Positions 5,343 through 8,327 of a stretch of DNA of 8,327 bases are shown piece after piece. The stretch is from assembly GCA_018609945.1 (NCBI GenBank), contig JAHENO010000244.1, forward strand, positions 1-8,327, in the 5' to 3' direction. Both the position numbers and the translations under genes were made by a program. The notes beneath the pieces were generated by a model, which was given only the letters and a program-made list of their open reading frames with translations, was not told the DNA's origin and ran no database searches. The DNA comes from Haloarculaceae archaeon (GTDB taxonomy: Archaea > Halobacteriota > Halobacteria > Halobacteriales > Haloarculaceae). Position 1 is the stretch's first letter. Each line of letters begins with the position of its first letter.

Positions 5343-7237
5343 GAGTCTTCCTCCTTGCGCACCCGTTCGAGTACTGCCGGTCTGACCGGTTCGGTACGCG
5401 GCGCGGGGTCGACGACGCTCGCGCCCCGGAGACCGGGAATCGCCTGCTGGAACTGTCTGAGCGTGCCCACGGCCGGCGACCGGGCGAAGGCGTAGCCACC
5501 GGCCGAGCGCCCGGCAACGCGGTCCACGGCGTCGTCGGGCCGATAGCTCCGGTCGACAGTCCCGTCGCCGTCGCGGTCGAGGCCGGGCACCGCGCCCCAG
5601 TAGTTGCCGGTACCGTCCGTGGCCCAGATGTTGCGCGTCCCCCGGTTGCCCACTGAGACAGGGCGGTCGTTGGCCACGATGTCGTTCGCGACGACGGTGT
5701 TCGTCGGCAGGAGCGTGGCCGCCCGGATTCCGACGCCGTTGTCGACGACCGTGTTCCGGGCGTAGAGTGACCGGTCGGTACCGATACTGATTCCGACCGC
5801 GGTGTCGGTGACGACGTTCCCGACGGCGTAGGACGCACTGCCGGCGGTACTGATGCCGATCTCCGCGTCGGTGACGCGGTTGTCGACCAGCGCGTTCCCG
5901 GCCGGGCGCGTCATGACGATCAATCCGACACTGGCGTCGGTGACGGTGTTGTTGCCGACCAGCGCGTCGCTCGTGTACATCTCGTGGACGCCGTAGCGAA
6001 GCGACGACATCGTGTTGTCGCGGACGACGATGCCGTTCGCGTAGTGCGTATAGACACCATCCCGGCCGCCGACGAACTCCGAGTCCTCGACGACCATCGC
6101 CGAGTACATCGCGAGCACGCCCATGAACCCATCCGCCGGGCGGTCGCTCCCGCGGACGGTGCTGTCACGGACGACAGCACCGGTGCTGTTCAGCGCCACG
6201 ACGCCGTTTGCTGGCGTCTCGATGGTCACGTTTTGCACGAGCGCACCGTGAGCGTCGGCGAGCCGGATGCCGGCGTCGCCGCGTCCGTAGATGAGACGGA
6301 TGCGGTCGTCCCACGCCTCGGTCTCCGCCGACTGCCCGACGCGCGTGTCCCCGATGCCCTCGATACGGAGCGAGACCACTGCCACGTCCGGACTGCGGAC
6401 CGTGAGCACCGTTCCGTTCCCCTCACCGTGGAGTACCGTGTTCTCGCCACTCCCGGCGATCGTGACGGGCTTCCGGATCGTGAGATTGACGTCGTAGGTG
6501 CCCGGCGGAACCACGACCGTGGAGTTCGGCGGGGCCCGTTCGACGGCCGTCGCGAGCGTGGGCGCGTCCTCGCCGACGACGACCGACGTGGGCCTGTCGA
6601 GCAACTCACGCGCACCGGCGACGCTGTCGTTCGCCCACTGCTGCTGGTCGGCGCGGCGCTCGGCCAGCCGTGTCAAGGGGTCGGTTTCACCGCCCGCGAG
6701 GCGGGTCCGGACCGTCGACCACGTGACGACCTCCCCGCCGTGCGCGTCGGCGAACCGCTCGGCGTCGACACGGTCGCCGAACGGCAGCGTCGCCGGGCCG
6801 CCCGGCGTCCGCGCGCCGCTATCGACGACGAAGGCAGCGTCCTCGGCCCGGACCCACCCCTGGGCGACACTGTTCCTGGCCCTGACGTAGCCCTCCTCGG
6901 TCAGGTACGGTTCGGTCCCGCTGAGGTCGGTGACGAAGATAGCCATCGGGCGACCGAACTGTTCGGTCCCCCCGGCGGCGTCGAGCGAGTTCACGAGTGC
7001 GTCCATCCCGTAGTAGCCGACGACGTACTCGTACTGCGAGTAGAACACCTCGGCTCTGGGCACGACGTACCCGGCCGAGTCGGCCTGCTGGATGTCCACG
7101 CCCGTCATGCCGGTCGAGAGCGTCTCGTCGAACGGGACCGGCGAGAGACTCTCCCCGCCGGACGGCGTCGCGGCGAAGCCCGTCGCACTCACGAGCAAGA
7201 CGACACCAACGAGGATGCCCGCGTGGGTGACGTGCAT
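5339..7237 (-). CDS. nosD: NosD with an extra N-terminal NosL-like domain
   Basis: This 632-residue exported protein supports biogenesis of the copper sites of N2O reductase together with NosFY. A Sec-type signal peptide (hydrophobic residues about 7-23) starts it. The C-terminal two-thirds (about 219-545) is the parallel beta-helix of NosD, with repeated turns containing N-x-T/V-V patterns such as VRDNTM and VGNNTVTD, and it ends in GNYWG (544-548) plus an Asp-rich DRDGDGTVDRSY stretch (554-565), both characteristic of NosD. Residues about 58-178 are additional: RAEVFYSQYE, AIFVTDLSG, AAFVVDSG and LPFGDRVDAERFADAHGGEVV follow the order of the NosL fold, but the Cys-x-x-Cys-Gly-Met copper site is absent and the whole protein has no cysteine. 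ATG 7235-7237 was chosen for the signal peptide; it lies two bases after the nosL stop. NosD identity is strong; the NosL-like domain is judged by comparison with the neighbouring NosL. Confidence 0.92.
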   Translation of the reverse strand: MHVTHAGILVGVVLLVSATGFAATPSGGESLSPVPFDETLSTGMTGVDIQQADSAGYVVPRAEVFYSQYEYVVGYYGMDALVNSLDAAGGTEQFGRPMAIFVTDLSGTEPYLTEEGYVRARNSVAQGWVRAEDAAFVVDSGARTPGGPATLPFGDRVDAERFADAHGGEVVTWSTVRTRLAGGETDPLTRLAERRADQQQWANDSVAGARELLDRPTSVVVGEDAPTLATAVERAPPNSTVVVPPGTYDVNLTIRKPVTIAGSGENTVLHGEGNGTVLTVRSPDVAVVSLRIEGIGDTRVGQSAETEAWDDRIRLIYGRGDAGIRLADAHGALVQNVTIETPANGVVALNSTGAVVRDSTVRGSDRPADGFMGVLAMYSAMVVEDSEFVGGRDGVYTHYANGIVVRDNTMSSLRYGVHEMYTSDALVGNNTVTDASVGLIVMTRPAGNALVDNRVTDAEIGISTAGSASYAVGNVVTDTAVGISIGTDRSLYARNTVVDNGVGIRAATLLPTNTVVANDIVANDRPVSVGNRGTRNIWATDGTGNYWGAVPGLDRDGDGTVDRSYRPDDAVDRVAGRSAGGYAFARSPAVGTLRQFQQAIPGLRGASVVDPAPRTEPVRPAVLERVRKEEDS

Positions 7238-7239
7238 GG

Positions 7240-7800
7240 TCACCCGCGCCCGAGTTGGGCAATCGTCTCCCGGGTCACGTCGTCGAACGCCAGCAGGTCG
7301 CCTCCCCACTCCTCGCGGAACTGTGCTGCCTCGTCGCTGTCTGAGAACGCAATGAGGTCCCGCCCCATCGCACCTTTTACCTCCGACCCGACGACGAAGG
7401 TGACCGACCCCGCGTCAACGAACGACGCGGCGTCGGGATGGGTCGAGATGAGCGTGTCACCGGCGTCAGTGATCAGTTCGTAGTCCACCGCCGTGTAGTC
7501 AGTCACGTAGAAGACCTGCCGGGACCACCCCCGGTCCTGGCGGTCGAAGTCGTACTGGAACGCTTCCCACGTACTGTCGAAGACGGCGGGGTTGTCGTGA
7601 CCCGATGGTTGCTGGTCCGCGTAGAATATCTCCGCGCTCGGCCCCGGATGGTTCGGGATGACCATCCCACAGACCTCACACTCGTCGGACTGTGTCAGCG
7701 ACACCGGGTCGGGCACGTCGCCGTCCGGTTCCGACCCCGAACAGCCGGCCAGCCCGACCGACGCCCCGAGGACTGTCGCGAGGACCGTTCGGCGAGTCAC
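7240..7800 (-). CDS. nosL: NosL, copper-binding lipoprotein for N2O reductase assembly
   Basis: This 186-residue membrane-anchored copper chaperone hands Cu(I) to apo-NosZ, in cooperation with NosDFY. It starts with a short Tat-type signal (twin Arg in MTRRTVLATVLGA) ending in the lipobox LAGC, so Cys20 would be lipid-modified. The copper motif follows: Cys41-x-x-Cys44-Gly-Met46 with NHPGP (50-54) just after. Downstream are FYVTD (97-101), FVVGSEVKGAMGRDLIAF (135-152) and the C-terminal AAQFREEWGGDLLAFDDV, all typical NosL landmarks. The GTG at 7798-7800 was chosen because it puts the twin arginines at residues 3-4. A longer frame reaches GTG 7977 with a purine-rich GGAGGA three bases before it, but would add 59 arginine-rich residues with poor third-position GC in front of the signal peptide, which is unlikely. 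nosD begins two bases after the stop. Identity is secure. Confidence 0.93.
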   Translation of the reverse strand: MTRRTVLATVLGASVGLAGCSGSEPDGDVPDPVSLTQSDECEVCGMVIPNHPGPSAEIFYADQQPSGHDNPAVFDSTWEAFQYDFDRQDRGWSRQVFYVTDYTAVDYELITDAGDTLISTHPDAASFVDAGSVTFVVGSEVKGAMGRDLIAFSDSDEAAQFREEWGGDLLAFDDVTRETIAQLGRG

Positions 7801-8002
7801 GCCCCACCGATCGTCTCCAGGGAGATTTCGGGCGGCCCTCCGCCGCTCGGCTGTCCGTCGGTCGGGGACGCAGGCTGGACACGTACCGTCGTGTCTCCCC
7901 GCCGGGCGCATCGCCGTACACCGACGGCCATCGCGTCTCGTCCGGCGACGGCCGGGTCGTGGTCGATCGTGGGACACAGGTCCTCCTAGCCGACACGCTC
8001 TG

Positions 8003-8009
8003 AAAAGTA
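8003..8009 (-). promoter_or_regulatory. Possible TATA element of the nosLDFY operon
   Basis: TACTTTT on the minus strand is the only AT-rich heptamer between SCO and nosL. It lies about 14 bases downstream of the inverted repeat at 8023-8049, a spacing that would suit activator binding upstream of the core promoter. The T-run could instead terminate the SCO transcript. Confidence 0.3.
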
Positions 8010-8022
8010 GTCTGGTGCACCT

Positions 8023-8049
8023 CTCGAACGATTACCGATACGTTCCGAG
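8023..8049. promoter_or_regulatory. Inverted repeat upstream of nosLDFY, candidate operator
   Basis: CTCGAACG-N10-CGTTCCGAG is symmetric apart from one extra base in the right arm. It lies 14 bases beyond the stop of SCO and upstream of the nosL T-rich element. The arms recall the CGAAC/GTTCG half-sites reported for the haloarchaeal anaerobic regulator NarO, but the spacer is much longer than the four bases I recall for that site. Assignment to any regulator is therefore open; an RNA hairpin ending the SCO transcript is the alternative. Confidence 0.4.
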
Positions 8050-8062
8050 ACACCAGCGACGG

Positions 8063-8327
8063 TCACAGGTCGGCGCTGGCGACCGTCTTCACGTCGGAGA
8101 GGACGCGTTCGTGGTCGGGAGCGTCGGTTCTGTAGGCACGCTCGACGACGCCCTCGGGGTTGGCGAGGAACGTCAGGCAGAGATGCCGGAAATCGTATCC
8201 GGGGAGTCGATCCGACCGGCCCGCACCGACGCGGTCGTAGGTAATTCCGAGCCGTTCGTGGACCACGCGCTTTGCCTCCGCGGCGTCCTCGGGCCGGAGA
8301 AAATGCCAGTTGCCCACGTCGAGTGAG
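8063..8327 (-). CDS. SCO1/SenC-type copper chaperone, C-terminal part (5' end outside window)
   Basis: The last 87 residues of a minus-strand gene are visible; the frame is open at the right window edge, so the true start is outside. SCO proteins are membrane-bound thioredoxin-fold copper chaperones for the CuA site of cytochrome oxidase, and some serve N2O reductase, which has a similar CuA site. Recognisable elements are VGNWHFLRPED near the window edge, a helix EAKRVVHERLGI, then YDFRHLCLTFLANPEGVVERAYRTD, where the His corresponds to the conserved copper-binding His of the family, followed by the terminal helix. The CxxxC motif should lie in the missing part. A GTG at 8315-8317 is in frame but inside conserved sequence. 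It precedes nosL in the same direction, with a 262-base gap, so a role in NosZ copper loading is plausible. Family call good; target inferred. Confidence 0.75.
   Translation of the reverse strand, partial: SLDVGNWHFLRPEDAAEAKRVVHERLGITYDRVGAGRSDRLPGYDFRHLCLTFLANPEGVVERAYRTDAPDHERVLSDVKTVASADL

Larger units (their letters stand above)
7801..8062. other. 262-base gap between SCO and nosL with no convincing gene
   Basis: No frame on either strand gives a recognisable protein; the open frames here are arginine-rich, as expected of frame-shifted GC-rich DNA. On the minus strand, reading toward nosL, the region holds an inverted repeat (8023-8049), a T-rich stretch TACTTTT (about 8003-8009) that could be a TATA element or a T-tract terminator for SCO, a GGAGGA at 7981-7986 and then about 175 bases of GC-rich sequence. 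A promoter at the T-rich stretch would give nosL a leader of about 175 bases, unusually long for haloarchaea. Confidence 0.5.

Noticed and set aside
5984..7483. Plus-strand open frame of 499 codons opposite nosD and nosL
   Set aside because: Arg/Asp/Val-rich antisense translation with no domain, signal or promoter; it lies opposite two clearly identified genes and reflects the GC-rich third positions.
8023..8049. Canonical NarO site before nosL
   Set aside because: Half-sites are similar to CGAAC/GTTCG but the spacer is 12 bases rather than the four I recall for NarO; kept only as an unassigned inverted repeat.
1..8327. CRISPR arrays, tRNA or rRNA genes, insertion sequences, att sites
   Set aside because: No regularly spaced repeats, no cloverleaf-like or rRNA sequence, no transposase or terminal inverted repeats with target duplications were seen on either strand.

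Overview
The window is haloarchaeal in character. It is GC-rich, its proteins are strongly acidic, promoters are AT-rich islands with TATA-like boxes, several starts have little or no Shine-Dalgarno sequence, and one lipoprotein has a twin-arginine plus lipobox signal typical of Halobacteria. It holds parts of three metabolic units: the end of a urease cluster, a sulfide/sulfane-sulfur module with its own regulator and thioredoxin, and a nitrous oxide reductase (nos) maturation operon. The genus cannot be fixed from the sequence alone.

Positions 1-640: the C-terminal part of urease accessory protein UreF runs in from the left. Directly after its stop lies a start-less remnant that looks like the C-terminus of an M20-type metallopeptidase. 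Positions 640-750 are an AT-rich promoter region. Positions 750-2760 form a tight plus-strand operon: a TusA-like sulfur carrier, an SQR/FCSD-like FAD oxidoreductase (ATGA overlap) and a DUF1641 protein (2-base gap). A TrmB-like winged-helix regulator follows (2872-3276), then a thioredoxin (3402-3761).

Positions 3763-8327 are on the minus strand. In transcription order they hold the C-terminus of an SCO-type copper chaperone (cut by the window edge), a 262-base gap with a conspicuous inverted repeat, then nosL, nosD, nosF and nosY joined by a 2-base gap and two 4-base stop/start overlaps. nosY converges on the thioredoxin gene with one base between the stop codons. nosZ itself is not in the window; it may lie beyond the right edge.

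The genes fit a respiratory picture. The SQR-like enzyme and TusA would move sulfide or sulfane sulfur and feed electrons to quinone. The NosDFY transporter, NosL and SCO would supply sulfur and copper for the copper sites of N2O reductase outside the cell membrane.

The two most interesting observations are these. (1) An 18-of-23-base motif occurs, in opposite orientation, beside the TATA-like boxes of both the tusA operon and the thioredoxin gene, flanking the regulator gene between them; it looks like a local sulfur/redox regulon. (2) NosD carries an extra N-terminal NosL-like domain that has no cysteine at all, next to a normal stand-alone NosL.
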